This document shows, in pieces, positions 26,434 to 34,254 of a stretch of 64,000 nt of DNA. Numbering within the stretch: the stretch's first letter is position 1; the number at the start of each line of letters is the position of its first letter. The DNA comes from DTKD01 sp964494345 (lineage in GTDB: Bacteria > Armatimonadota > UBA5829): positions 1-64,000 of the forward strand of contig CAZBSI010000004.1 of the NCBI GenBank assembly GCA_964494345.1, written 5' to 3'. Position numbers and translations under genes: made by a program. The notes below the pieces were generated by a model. That model was not told the origin of the DNA and ran no database searches. It saw only the letters and a program-made list of their open reading frames with translations.

Positions 26434-26832
26434 TCACTGCCCCGGCACGTCATCGCCGTAGGGGTGCTGTTCATACTGTTGTTGCCCTTGCTGGTTGCGC
26501 TGGGGATGAGCTCTTGGGGCGGCTGGGCGGTTGACCGGCGGGTTAAGCTTCGGATTGGCGACGGTGACCGGCGGCCGAATAGGTTCTGCGGTTTGTGGCT
26601 GCCTGGCAAATACCAGCCACCAGGCCAGTGCAATAAGAAGAAGCGCGGCACCGGCGATAATAGCCATCGAGATTTTGCGCTCCTTTGCGCGCGTGGCTAC
26701 TTTACGGTCGCGTTCCTTGTCTGCTGCCTTTCTCTGTTTGACCTCAGACGCGGCCGCTTCTACGTCCTTAAGAAAGTCTTTTGATACTTCCTCCAAGTCA
26801 GAGTTCAGATCGAGTCTATTATCGTCAGGCAT
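26434..26832 (-). CDS. Single-pass membrane protein with Pro/Gln-rich tail
   Basis: 132 aa from the ATG at 26832, with AAAGGTG upstream; the longer frame starts 36 bases earlier. The first 50 residues are charged and helical (DLEEVSKDFLKDVEAA, then many Lys/Arg). A membrane helix spans about residues 54-76, and the rest is a Pro/Gln-rich low-complexity tail. Function unknown. It is divergent from the chaperonin gene, with 201 bp between their starts, and has its own strong terminator. Confidence 0.7.
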   Translation of the reverse strand: MPDDNRLDLNSDLEEVSKDFLKDVEAAASEVKQRKAADKERDRKVATRAKERKISMAIIAGAALLLIALAWWLVFARQPQTAEPIRPPVTVANPKLNPPVNRPAAPRAHPQRNQQGQQQYEQHPYGDDVPGQ

Positions 26833-26969
26833 TGAGCGCACCTTTCGTGTTATGTTGGTCTGTAGCAATTTTACCCGGTTGAACCGGGAAACTCAAGAAG
26901 TCCGGATCGAGTTTCGTCATTTGTTCGACGATGCGCGTGAGCCGGAAGTTCGCGACGGTGGGCCTGGCC

Positions 26970-26998
26970 TTTACTCGAAACAAATGGTGTGCCATAAT
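26970..26998 (+). promoter_or_regulatory. Probable chaperonin-grpE promoter
   Basis: TTTACT (26970-26975), a 17-bp spacer and CATAAT (26993-26998). It predicts a 5' leader of about 29 nt. No CIRCE inverted repeat, the usual HrcA operator of heat-shock operons, is visible. Confidence 0.5.
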
Positions 26999-27033
26999 AG
27001 TGAGCGGCAGGCGAGCATTGAAATGAGAATATT

Positions 27034-28587
27034 ATGAGCAGCAGCGTCAAACAAGTTTCTAAGACAACCGAAGTGGATGAGCGGATGGCCGCATTGGCGA
27101 CCAACTCGTCGGCGATAAGTTCCCTGTCGACGGCGGTGGAAGGCACTATTGGGCCTAAAGGGCTTGATTGTATGCTGGTCGATAAGTATGGCGACGTGAC
27201 CGTGACTAACGACGGCGCTACGATATTGGATAAAATCGACACCGCCCACCCCGCCGCTAAGATGCTGATCAGGGCAGCACGCGCTCAGGAAGAAGAGATC
27301 GGCGACGGCACCACCACTACCACCATACTCGCAGCCGCGCTTATCGCTGAAGGGGTTGGACATGTAAGGCGAGGAGTGCCGGTGGCTAAAGTCATCGAAG
27401 GCATGCGGATCGGAATTAGCGAAACGCTTGAGTATGTCAAATCCATATCCGCGGAGATCGACGTTAAAGATGACGGCATCAGATCGGTTGCTTTAGTTGC
27501 GGCGCGCGGAAACGCCGATATTGCTGATTTGATCGTCTCCGCTGCGCGCATGATCGGGGAGACTGGACTGTGCGATAGTGGCTGCAGACTCGGAGATTCG
27601 GTTGTAGCCAAAGAGGGAGCGAACAGCGAGGTTTTCGGTGGGATAATCGTCGATAAACAACGGGCCAGCAAACAGATGCCGACTGCTGTTGATAATACTC
27701 TGGTGTTGATAGTCGACGATGCTGTAGAAGCGGAACAGGTGGAAGACGAAGCGCTGGGGACGGAGTCCGGCTTTGCCAGGCATATCGCACTGCAAAACGA
27801 GTTCCGGGAAAATATGCGGAAGCTCATCGATATAGGCGTCAAATTCGTGGCAGCGGCAAAGGGAGTCGATCCTGCAGCCGAGGAGCTTTTTGTAGATGCA
27901 GGGGTAATGGCTATTCGAAGGCTGTCATCGCGAGATATTGCTAAATTGACCGCTCTCACGGGCGCAAGAACCATAAAAAAGGCAGGGTTTCGGAAAACTG
28001 CTGACGAACTGAAAAGCTTTATGGGACGATGCGACCGGGTAACTGAGGACGAAAAACTCGATCATATCAGGGTGATCGGCGGTCGGAATGCGAATGAAGC
28101 GACTGTACTGATCGGCGCTTCGACCAGGGAAGTGAAAGATGAGCGTGAAAGAGTTGCCAAAGACGCCGCAGGTGCAGTGCAGGCCGCGGTGGTGTCGGGA
28201 ATAGTGGCAGGTGGCGGAGCGACTGAGATAGCCGCCATGAGACACGTGCAGTTAATTCGGGAAAATGCAAAAGGTATGGCGGCTTATGGCATTGATGCGG
28301 TTGTGAACGCGCTGAAAAAGCCGCTTGGACATATTGTTGCGAACGCGGGGTTTAATCCGCTTGAAAAAGTAGAAGAACTGATTGTCGCCCAACAGGAAAA
28401 TGGCTCAAATCGGCTGGGCATCGACTGTGATACGGGCGAAATAGTCGATATGGTTGAATCGGGCATACTCGACCCGACGTCCGTGAAATTGCACGCTCTG
28501 AAGACGGCAGCCGAGATTGCCGAGGCGATTTTGCGGATAAATACGATTATTCGTAAGCGTGATGAAGAAGAGCCGAACAAGGGATAA
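27034..28587 (+). CDS. Archaeal-type (group II/III) chaperonin, thermosome-like
   Basis: 517 aa. Group II chaperonins form double rings with a built-in lid and fold proteins without a GroES cap. The equatorial signatures are of the archaeal type: GTIGPKG (37-43), NDGATIL (59-65), GDGTTT (90-95) and GGGATE near residue 395. Each matches thermosome/CCT motifs and not GroEL. The apical region keeps the sequence that forms the helical protrusion (the lid). A bacterial branch of this family (called group III) is known from some Firmicutes such as Carboxydothermus, so the gene is rare but not unprecedented. grpE follows 18 bp downstream. The ribosome site is weak. No co-chaperonin gene is nearby. 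Confidence 0.93.
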   Translation: MSSSVKQVSKTTEVDERMAALATNSSAISSLSTAVEGTIGPKGLDCMLVDKYGDVTVTNDGATILDKIDTAHPAAKMLIRAARAQEEEIGDGTTTTTILAAALIAEGVGHVRRGVPVAKVIEGMRIGISETLEYVKSISAEIDVKDDGIRSVALVAARGNADIADLIVSAARMIGETGLCDSGCRLGDSVVAKEGANSEVFGGIIVDKQRASKQMPTAVDNTLVLIVDDAVEAEQVEDEALGTESGFARHIALQNEFRENMRKLIDIGVKFVAAAKGVDPAAEELFVDAGVMAIRRLSSRDIAKLTALTGARTIKKAGFRKTADELKSFMGRCDRVTEDEKLDHIRVIGGRNANEATVLIGASTREVKDERERVAKDAAGAVQAAVVSGIVAGGGATEIAAMRHVQLIRENAKGMAAYGIDAVVNALKKPLGHIVANAGFNPLEKVEELIVAQQENGSNRLGIDCDTGEIVDMVESGILDPTSVKLHALKTAAEIAEAILRINTIIRKRDEEEPNKG

Positions 28588-28605
28588 GACAAGCTGAGGA
28601 GTAAG

Positions 28606-29166
28606 ATGAAAAAGGACGATGCATGCAAGAAAACGCCGATCGAATTTGAGGCGCCTGTGGAAGAAGAGACGGTTCAGCAAGACGTGATTGAATCAGATAT
28701 AAACGGGCTTCAGGAAGAAATCGAGAATTTGAAAAACAGCATCGAAGAGACCCAAAACGGTTATCTTCGGGTGATGGCGGACTTCGACAACTATAGAAAA
28801 CGGCAGCGCGACGAGGTGGCGCGGCTCACGGGGCTTGTTAGAGAAGATCTTATTATGAAGCTGCTGCCTTTGATGGATAACTTCGATCGCACCCTTATTG
28901 CCGCTGAGGCCGAGCACAGTTATGAATCCCTGGTCGAGGGAGTGACTTTGGCTTTGAAACAGACACGGGATATGCTGTCGAAGGAGGGCCTGGAGCCGAT
29001 AGAGGCGATCGGTGAGCAGTTCGACCCGGAACTTCATGAGGCTCTGTTGCGTGAGATTACTGATGAATATGAAGAAAATACAATAATCTCTGAGTTAGAA
29101 AAAGGATATACCTTAAACGGTAAAGTGCTGCGGCCTTCGAGGGTAACGGTGGCTGGGAAGCCTTAA
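28606..29166 (+). CDS. grpE: GrpE, nucleotide exchange factor of DnaK
   Basis: 186 aa. GrpE dimers release ADP from DnaK. An acidic N-terminus (1-25) leads to a long coiled coil, then the signature ADFDNYRKRQRDEVARL. The C-terminal beta domain has GEQFDPELHEALL and GYTLNGKVLRPSRVTV. The ATG follows GAGGAG. It lies 18 bp after the chaperonin in the same direction and is followed by a hairpin and a convergent gene. dnaK and dnaJ are therefore not in this operon, unlike the usual hrcA-grpE-dnaK order. Confidence 0.96.
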   Translation: MKKDDACKKTPIEFEAPVEEETVQQDVIESDINGLQEEIENLKNSIEETQNGYLRVMADFDNYRKRQRDEVARLTGLVREDLIMKLLPLMDNFDRTLIAAEAEHSYESLVEGVTLALKQTRDMLSKEGLEPIEAIGEQFDPELHEALLREITDEYEENTIISELEKGYTLNGKVLRPSRVTVAGKP

Positions 29167-29177
29167 TTATATGATAT

Positions 29178-29205
29178 GATGGGTGACGGATGGTGGTCAC
29201 CCATC
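29178..29205. terminator. Stem-loop at grpE 3' end
   Basis: A perfect 10-bp stem GATGGGTGAC/GTCACCCATC with an 8-nt loop, 11 bp after the grpE stop. There is no T-run on either strand. It lies between convergent genes. Confidence 0.5.
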
Positions 29206-29212
29206 TGTTATG

Positions 29213-30382
29213 TCACTGGTTATTTGCAGGCTCTTCTTTGCCGAGCGTCTGAGTGAGTTTCTCCACCCTCTCCTCTGCGGCCGTGCAGGTCTTTTGCATA
29301 GCTGCTTTGGCTCTGTTGATTTGTGCATCTGCTTCCTCAAAGCGTTTTAGTATCGACTCCACTTCTATTGCACTATTTGATCCTGCTGCCGCAGCGGCTG
29401 CGGTGATGGCGTTTTTGCGCATCAACAGCCCTCCGGTGAGGTCCTCTTTTGCGCCGGCTAATCCAGGAGGCGCTTTGAGGTCGGCCATAGCCTTGCATAC
29501 CTGATCCAGAACCAACGAGCGACTGGCGGAGTTAATCGCCGCCTTGTCGCGGCTTCTAAGGACGGCTTTGAAGGTGGCTGTGTTGGCATCTGCCTTATTG
29601 AGCTGTTTGTTTACAAGATCCAGGTAATTTGCGACAGCCACAGCCTGCAGTTTGGCGTTATTTAACTGAGATGTTCCGGTCATCGAAAGTGATGGCGGTG
29701 CGCTCTGTGTTTCGTGCAGAGGCGCCAATACTGCCATCCCGACGAATACCAGGGCCGCCATTACCCCCAGCATAACCAGCATTCTGTTTGGGCCAGCTTC
29801 GTGCTTTCGGACGGATTTGGGCAATAGAGGGTTGGGATTGAACGACTCACGAGGATCGACTTCCGGTTCCTCTTCGATTATTTTTTCAGCTACAACCTCT
29901 TCGGGAATAGCCGTCGACTCAACTGGAGCTGATTCGACCACTTTCAGCTTCTGAGGAGCGGATGGTTCGACCCTGCTTACCACAATTTGCGCAGACTCTT
30001 CCACGGCCGACACAAAGGCCTCGGCTCTTTTGGTGCGGCCGGGACCTGTGAATACTATAACGTTGTCCGGTCGGCGGCCGTCGGCGCTGTTTTGCGTAGC
30101 ATCTGCGCTGATTTGAATGACACAGCCCAGCATACCCTTGCGAAGATTCACAGAAGATATAGACTGCAAATCGTAGACGCCGATTCGTTGGCCATTCAAT
30201 TCGCCAGTGGCAGCAAGGCCGGCTTTGACGAGGATAATGCGAGAGTCGGTCAAAGCTATAGCCTGACCCTGATCCCCCGCTTCGTGAGCCATCACTCTTT
30301 CGCCTTCCGCCAATACGCTTCGAATGGCTTCGGCCAGGCGCTCGTCGAATTCTGCAGGGCCAGTGCCGTTCGTAGAGGCCAT
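29213..30382 (-). CDS. PH-like domain membrane protein, hypothetical
   Basis: 389 aa. The first 135 residues look like a bacterial PH domain: AIALTDSRIILVKAG, VYDLQSISSVNLRKG, then a C-terminal helix AEAFVSAVEES. An acidic Pro/Glu-rich linker follows. A membrane helix near 203-224 (MLVMLGVMAALVFVGMAVLA) leads to a helical extracytoplasmic region that includes an alanine-rich segment. The topology suggests a cytoplasmic sensor-like domain tied to an external coiled-coil region. I do not recognise the complete architecture. Confidence 0.65.
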   Translation of the reverse strand: MASTNGTGPAEFDERLAEAIRSVLAEGERVMAHEAGDQGQAIALTDSRIILVKAGLAATGELNGQRIGVYDLQSISSVNLRKGMLGCVIQISADATQNSADGRRPDNVIVFTGPGRTKRAEAFVSAVEESAQIVVSRVEPSAPQKLKVVESAPVESTAIPEEVVAEKIIEEEPEVDPRESFNPNPLLPKSVRKHEAGPNRMLVMLGVMAALVFVGMAVLAPLHETQSAPPSLSMTGTSQLNNAKLQAVAVANYLDLVNKQLNKADANTATFKAVLRSRDKAAINSASRSLVLDQVCKAMADLKAPPGLAGAKEDLTGGLLMRKNAITAAAAAAGSNSAIEVESILKRFEEADAQINRAKAAMQKTCTAAEERVEKLTQTLGKEEPANNQ

Positions 30383-30479
30383 TATAGAACTACCTCACTT
30401 AGAGTTAGATATATACGCAAATGGGTTTACATATTATATTGTGGCGAGTTGGTAGGTAAGCTGGAGGGTTTGCCGACTA

Positions 30480-30702
30480 TCGGAAAAGCAGATTTCTTGT
30501 ATTATTGAGGAAACGCGAAAGCGCGAAAGAAGCGAAGACCAGAATTAACGATATGGCACGGTAGTGTGGGGAGCCTAAGAAGGCTTGATAGAACTTCGAA
30601 CCTCGGATATCGGACATCGAAAAAAGCAGATTTCTCGTTGCGCTCGAAATGACAGAGGTTGGGGACATCGGAGGTCGGACATCGGAGGTCGAAAAAAGCG
30701 CA
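30480..30702. repeat. Composite intergenic repeat, locus B
   Basis: Begins with a partial core GGAAAAGCAGATTTCTTG, then a module AACGCGAAAGCGCGAAA shared with locus D. It continues with CCTAAGAAGGCTTGAT (shared with A) and the full core GAAAAAAGCAGATTTCTCG plus CGCTCGAAATGAC. Two copies of a GGACATCGGAGGTC motif end it. It occupies most of the 427-bp gap between 30383 and 30809; no gene is seen there. Confidence 0.85.
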
Positions 30703-30726
30703 GGTGGCGATTGGAAAACCGCCACC
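30703..30726 (-). terminator. GGTGGCG stem-loop downstream of trxA
   Basis: GGTGGCG (30703-30709) pairs with CGCCACC (30720-30726) around a 10-nt loop. On the minus strand a TTTTTT tract follows shortly after. It lies about 85 bp past the thioredoxin stop. It is one of four similar gene-end hairpins. Confidence 0.5.
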
Positions 30727-30809
30727 GATCTTATTTACTCTATTCACAAATCGCCAACTATCCATATCCGGGCCTGACAGGCCCAATGAGGTAGCGATTT
30801 GAGAATCGT

Positions 30810-31130
30810 TTATAGCAATGAATCTATGCGGCTGGTGATGTCGTTTTTCGGTCTCAGACCTATTATGCGATCGGCAATCTCACCGCCTTTGAACAGAAGT
30901 AGTGTGGGAATGCTGGAGACGCCGTATTTGCTTGCCAGAGCAGCCTCGGTTTGTACGTCCAGCTTGAAAACCTTGATCTTGCCTTCGTATTCGCCTGCGA
31001 TGGTGTCAATGGTCGGCCCCAGCGCCTTACACGGCCCGCACCACTCAGCCCAAAAGTCCACCAATACGGGGACGGATGATTTCAAAACCTCTTCCTCGAA
31101 GATATCGGCGGTTATGGCTTGTGCACTCAT
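30810..31130 (-). CDS. trxA: Thioredoxin
   Basis: 106 aa, standard length. It reduces disulphides in cytoplasmic proteins through the active site WCGPC (about residues 30-34, in DFWAEWCGPCKALGP). The cis-proline loop VSSIPTLLLFKGGE is present. The ATG follows GGAGGAAAG. It is the last gene of the minus-strand run starting with gltX, 45 bp after the amidohydrolase-like gene. No signal peptide. Confidence 0.96.
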   Translation of the reverse strand: MSAQAITADIFEEEVLKSSVPVLVDFWAEWCGPCKALGPTIDTIAGEYEGKIKVFKLDVQTEAALASKYGVSSIPTLLLFKGGEIADRIIGLRPKNDITSRIDSLL

Positions 31131-31175
31131 TTCTTTCCTCCAAGTAGTAATTATATTAATGACAATATCTGATGG

Positions 31176-31916
31176 CTATTGCTGGCCTCGCTTCCATCCG
31201 AACAGCCTCTGAGCGCTGCCCTCAAAAATGTTTCGCTTATCCGTGTCACTTATCTCAGCATCCTGCACCAGGCGGATAACTGTGGACGGATCTACGTAGG
31301 GCAGCCCGCTTCCGTACACCATTCTATGAGACCCTATCCGCTCGGCCGCAAATTGTATTTTGTCCGGGCTTGATGAACCGGAAACCTCCAGCACAAGGTT
31401 GAGGGTGCGTTCGGCCAAAATGGTAGCCATCCGCCAATCCTCGCCGCCCATGCCGATTAAAACGAACTTCATAATGTTGAAAGTCTTCGCGATCTCGTTT
31501 GCAGCAAGTGCGGCCTCCTGATTCGGCGTGTGCAGGAAGACCGGTTTCACAAATCGCCTGTGCGCGTTTAGAATCTCGTCGATTTCGGCAAGAGTGACGT
31601 GGCGCTCGCGCTGGCCGGATGTCAACAGCAGTGCGGCAAACTGCGTCTGGGGGAGGTAGGTATGCATCTCCTTTTGCGACTGCTCAGGATAGTTCATATT
31701 AACAACCACGCAGCCCAGCATAGATTTATTGGTCTCCACCACCCGCGCGATCTGTGCATTGCCCCGTCGGAAGTCGCACGAATTACCAATAGTGGACGAG
31801 ATAATCGATCGCTCCACCCCATATTTGTTCATACTGCGAGTAAGATTAGCTTCGGAAAAGGACACACCCCATACGGGTGTAGTGCCGATTTCGGCGTGAA
31901 TATCGATTATCGCCAT
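31176..31916 (-). CDS. Amidohydrolase-like TIM-barrel protein, metal site degenerate
   Basis: 246 aa. It follows the Amidohydrolase_2 pattern: an N-terminal DIHAEIG strand, PVFLHTP in the middle, and MVYGSGLPYVDPS followed by a final IFEGSAQRLFGW. The usual HxH becomes HAE, and the catalytic Asp of GSD-P becomes Gly. The histidine of FLHTP is retained. Its metal chemistry is therefore likely altered or lost. Its start overlaps the stop of the related upstream gene as TAATG. Confidence 0.7.
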   Translation of the reverse strand: MAIIDIHAEIGTTPVWGVSFSEANLTRSMNKYGVERSIISSTIGNSCDFRRGNAQIARVVETNKSMLGCVVVNMNYPEQSQKEMHTYLPQTQFAALLLTSGQRERHVTLAEIDEILNAHRRFVKPVFLHTPNQEAALAANEIAKTFNIMKFVLIGMGGEDWRMATILAERTLNLVLEVSGSSSPDKIQFAAERIGSHRMVYGSGLPYVDPSTVIRLVQDAEISDTDKRNIFEGSAQRLFGWKRGQQ

Positions 31917-32647
31917 TAGACATCCCCCAACAATCTCTTGATATTGCCGCCCAAAACCGCCGCCTTGGCATCATCGGAGATATCCGCATCCATTATATAA
32001 CCCAGCGCCGATGCAAGCGAACTGCGCAGACACCCGGAGCCGAATACTACCCTGTCCGAGCCGACCTGATCGACTAAAAATCGCAGCGCACCCGGCACTC
32101 TCAGCCCCCTGGTATCGCAGACGACATTAGGATATTTGCGCATCACAGAGACCGTTTCCGCCATGTTCTCAAAGGCAATGCCTTCCAATATAAACGTAGT
32201 GTTGCGCCCGTCCAATACTCTGCGCAGCGCGCTGGGGCAGCCGGTTTCGCGAGCCTGGATCATTACCGGCACACCAGTAGGCTCTATTTCATCGAGAACA
32301 TCACAGAATGCGGAATGATCCAAAGCCCATTCCTGCAGCAGCGGGAAAAATCTGAACAGCTTGAAGCCCGCGTCAGAGAGTTTGGCCATCAGCCCTTTTG
32401 CGCCGAAGTAGCCTCTCGGGTCGATAGTGGCCGCCGGAATCAGGACATCAGCGTGTTCCGAACAGGTCCTGAGAGTCTCATTATTGCCATCACCGGAATT
32501 GTGCAGCACCCCGACTGTAGAAATAGCAACCGATCGCGCGACTCCGTGGCTGTTGAGGGCCTTAAGCAATCGCTCAACAGGCATTTCCGCCCGCACAATC
32601 GGCCACGGCCCAAAGACCGTATTGGCATCTATAATCTCAAAGGCCAT
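31916..32647 (-). CDS. Amidohydrolase-like protein, second degenerate copy
   Basis: 243 aa, a distant paralogue of the next gene: FEIIDANTVFGPWP at the start, PVMIQARET in the middle and VVFGSGCLRSSLAS near the end. All the expected metal ligands are replaced (HxH by ANT, the middle His by Gln, the Asp by Gly). It is coupled to gltX (3-bp gap) and to its paralogue (1-nt overlap). GAGGTAG precedes the ATG. A non-catalytic or heterodimeric role is plausible but inferred. Confidence 0.65.
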   Translation of the reverse strand: MAFEIIDANTVFGPWPIVRAEMPVERLLKALNSHGVARSVAISTVGVLHNSGDGNNETLRTCSEHADVLIPAATIDPRGYFGAKGLMAKLSDAGFKLFRFFPLLQEWALDHSAFCDVLDEIEPTGVPVMIQARETGCPSALRRVLDGRNTTFILEGIAFENMAETVSVMRKYPNVVCDTRGLRVPGALRFLVDQVGSDRVVFGSGCLRSSLASALGYIMDADISDDAKAAVLGGNIKRLLGDV

Positions 32648-32650
32648 AAG

Positions 32651-34135
32651 CTACCTCGCAATTCCATTCTTCAGTTCGTCTATGCAGCGTTGGAACCGAG
32701 TAATTACGCGATCCTTGCCAATGACTTCCATAAGCTCAAAAAGGCCAGGTCCCCAGGTTCTGCCCGTGACAGCCATACGGGTCGGGTGAATGATACTGGC
32801 CGCAGTAGTCTGGAGATCAGCGGCCACTTCCCTTATCGCCGTTTCAATGCTATCCGTCGTCCAGCCGCAAACGCTTGCCAGCTTCGACATTACCGCCTTC
32901 AATATTTCAGTCGTCGTATCCTTCGCCAGATGTTTACGGACACCTTTTTCGTCGTATTCAAACTCCTCAGTGTAGAAATAGGCTACCATCTCCGGAGCTT
33001 CTTTAAGCAGCACCAGGCGATCCTGAATCAGCGCCGTGACCCGGCGCAGGTAGTCGGTCTCATCGCTCGACGGAGAATCGCCGATATAGCCCGCCTGCTG
33101 CAGCCGGGGCAGAATCATGTCAGCAAGCGCTTCGACCGTAAGCATCCGCACATACTCGCCCTGCAAGTCGTTCAGCTTATGCAGATCGAAGATGGCGGGG
33201 TGATTGGTGATACCCTCTAACGAGAACTTTTCGATAAGCTCCTCGCGAGAGTAGAGCTTGCGATCCTCCCCTGCACTCCAACCCATCGTCGCCAGAAAAT
33301 TGAGCATCGCGTCAGGCAGGTAACCATCCTCGATATAAGAGAGAAATCTCGTCTGGGCCTCGCTGCGCTTGGAGAGTTTTTTGCCGCGCTCGTCGAGTAT
33401 CAAGGACGGATGCACCCATACAGGCGGTTGCCAGCCGAGAGCTTCGTAGATTTGAACGTGTTTGGGCGCACTGGAGAGCCACTCATCGCCGCGTACGACG
33501 TGCGTGATCTGCATCAGATGGTCATCTACTACGCTGGCGAAATGGTAGGTTGGAAAACCATCGGCTTTGATGATAATGAAATCGTCCTGCAAATCGTTAC
33601 GGAAGCTGACGTGACCCCGCACCACATCGTCGAGTTCCGTGGCGCCCTCGGTTTTCATAGCAAATCTGATTACAGGGTTCGGGTTCTCTTCCGACAGAGC
33701 ATCACACTCCGCTTCATTGAGAGCTCGACAGCGACGATCGTAACCGGGTGGCAGCTTGGCGGCTTCCTGCACACTGCGCATTTCCTCAAGCCGCTCTTTT
33801 GTGCAATAGCAATAATAAGCCCTGCCCGACTCGATCAACTGCTGGGCGTATTTGTGGTAGAAGTCCAATCGCTGAGACTGAAAATATGGCCCGAACGGCC
33901 CGTCGACCTCGGGCCCTTCATCCCACTGCATTCCCATCCACCTCAGCGCATACATCATCTCATCTAAAGAGCCTTCAACGTATCGGTTGCGGTCGGTATC
34001 CTCGATTCGGAGCACAAACGTGCCCCCGGTGTGACGTGCGTAGAGATAGTCGAAAACCGCTGTGCGGATATTTCCTATATGAGGGGAGCCTGTTGGGCTG
34101 GGAGCCATTCGTAATCTGGGTTTGCCGGAAGTCAT
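32651..34135 (-). CDS. gltX: Glutamyl-tRNA synthetase
   Basis: 494 aa. It attaches glutamate to tRNA-Glu, a class I enzyme of the cytoplasm. The HIGH-type motif is SPHIGNIRTA near residue 17, and the KMSKS-type motif is KLSKRSEAQ near residue 253. The C-terminal anticodon-binding helical cage ends with RFQRCIDELKNGIAR. The length is normal. Whether it also charges tRNA-Gln cannot be told here. Two small amidohydrolase-like genes and trxA follow closely in the same direction. Confidence 0.97.
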   Translation of the reverse strand: MTSGKPRLRMAPSPTGSPHIGNIRTAVFDYLYARHTGGTFVLRIEDTDRNRYVEGSLDEMMYALRWMGMQWDEGPEVDGPFGPYFQSQRLDFYHKYAQQLIESGRAYYCYCTKERLEEMRSVQEAAKLPPGYDRRCRALNEAECDALSEENPNPVIRFAMKTEGATELDDVVRGHVSFRNDLQDDFIIIKADGFPTYHFASVVDDHLMQITHVVRGDEWLSSAPKHVQIYEALGWQPPVWVHPSLILDERGKKLSKRSEAQTRFLSYIEDGYLPDAMLNFLATMGWSAGEDRKLYSREELIEKFSLEGITNHPAIFDLHKLNDLQGEYVRMLTVEALADMILPRLQQAGYIGDSPSSDETDYLRRVTALIQDRLVLLKEAPEMVAYFYTEEFEYDEKGVRKHLAKDTTTEILKAVMSKLASVCGWTTDSIETAIREVAADLQTTAASIIHPTRMAVTGRTWGPGLFELMEVIGKDRVITRFQRCIDELKNGIAR

Positions 34136-34203
34136 TTATTGTTAATCCTTGGATATTGGTTAAAATATGAAGCTTTAGCAGCCGAGCGCTATATATGAGA
34201 TAA

Positions 34204-34227
34204 GGTGGCGACCGATTGGCCGCCACC
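34204..34227 (-). terminator. GGTGGCG stem-loop downstream of the 611-aa gene
   Basis: GGTGGCG pairs with CGCCACC, with inner CC/GG pairs, 27 bp past the stop at 34255. On the minus strand TTAT follows, with no real T-run. It may act as a terminator or RNA-stabilising hairpin. Confidence 0.5.
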
Positions 34228-34254
34228 GTTAGAATGCCAATCGAAAACGATCAG

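Noticed and set aside
31930..33220. A 301-aa plus-strand ORF opposite gltX
   Set aside because: It is antisense to gltX and the amidohydrolase-like gene, and its composition is that of a mirror frame.
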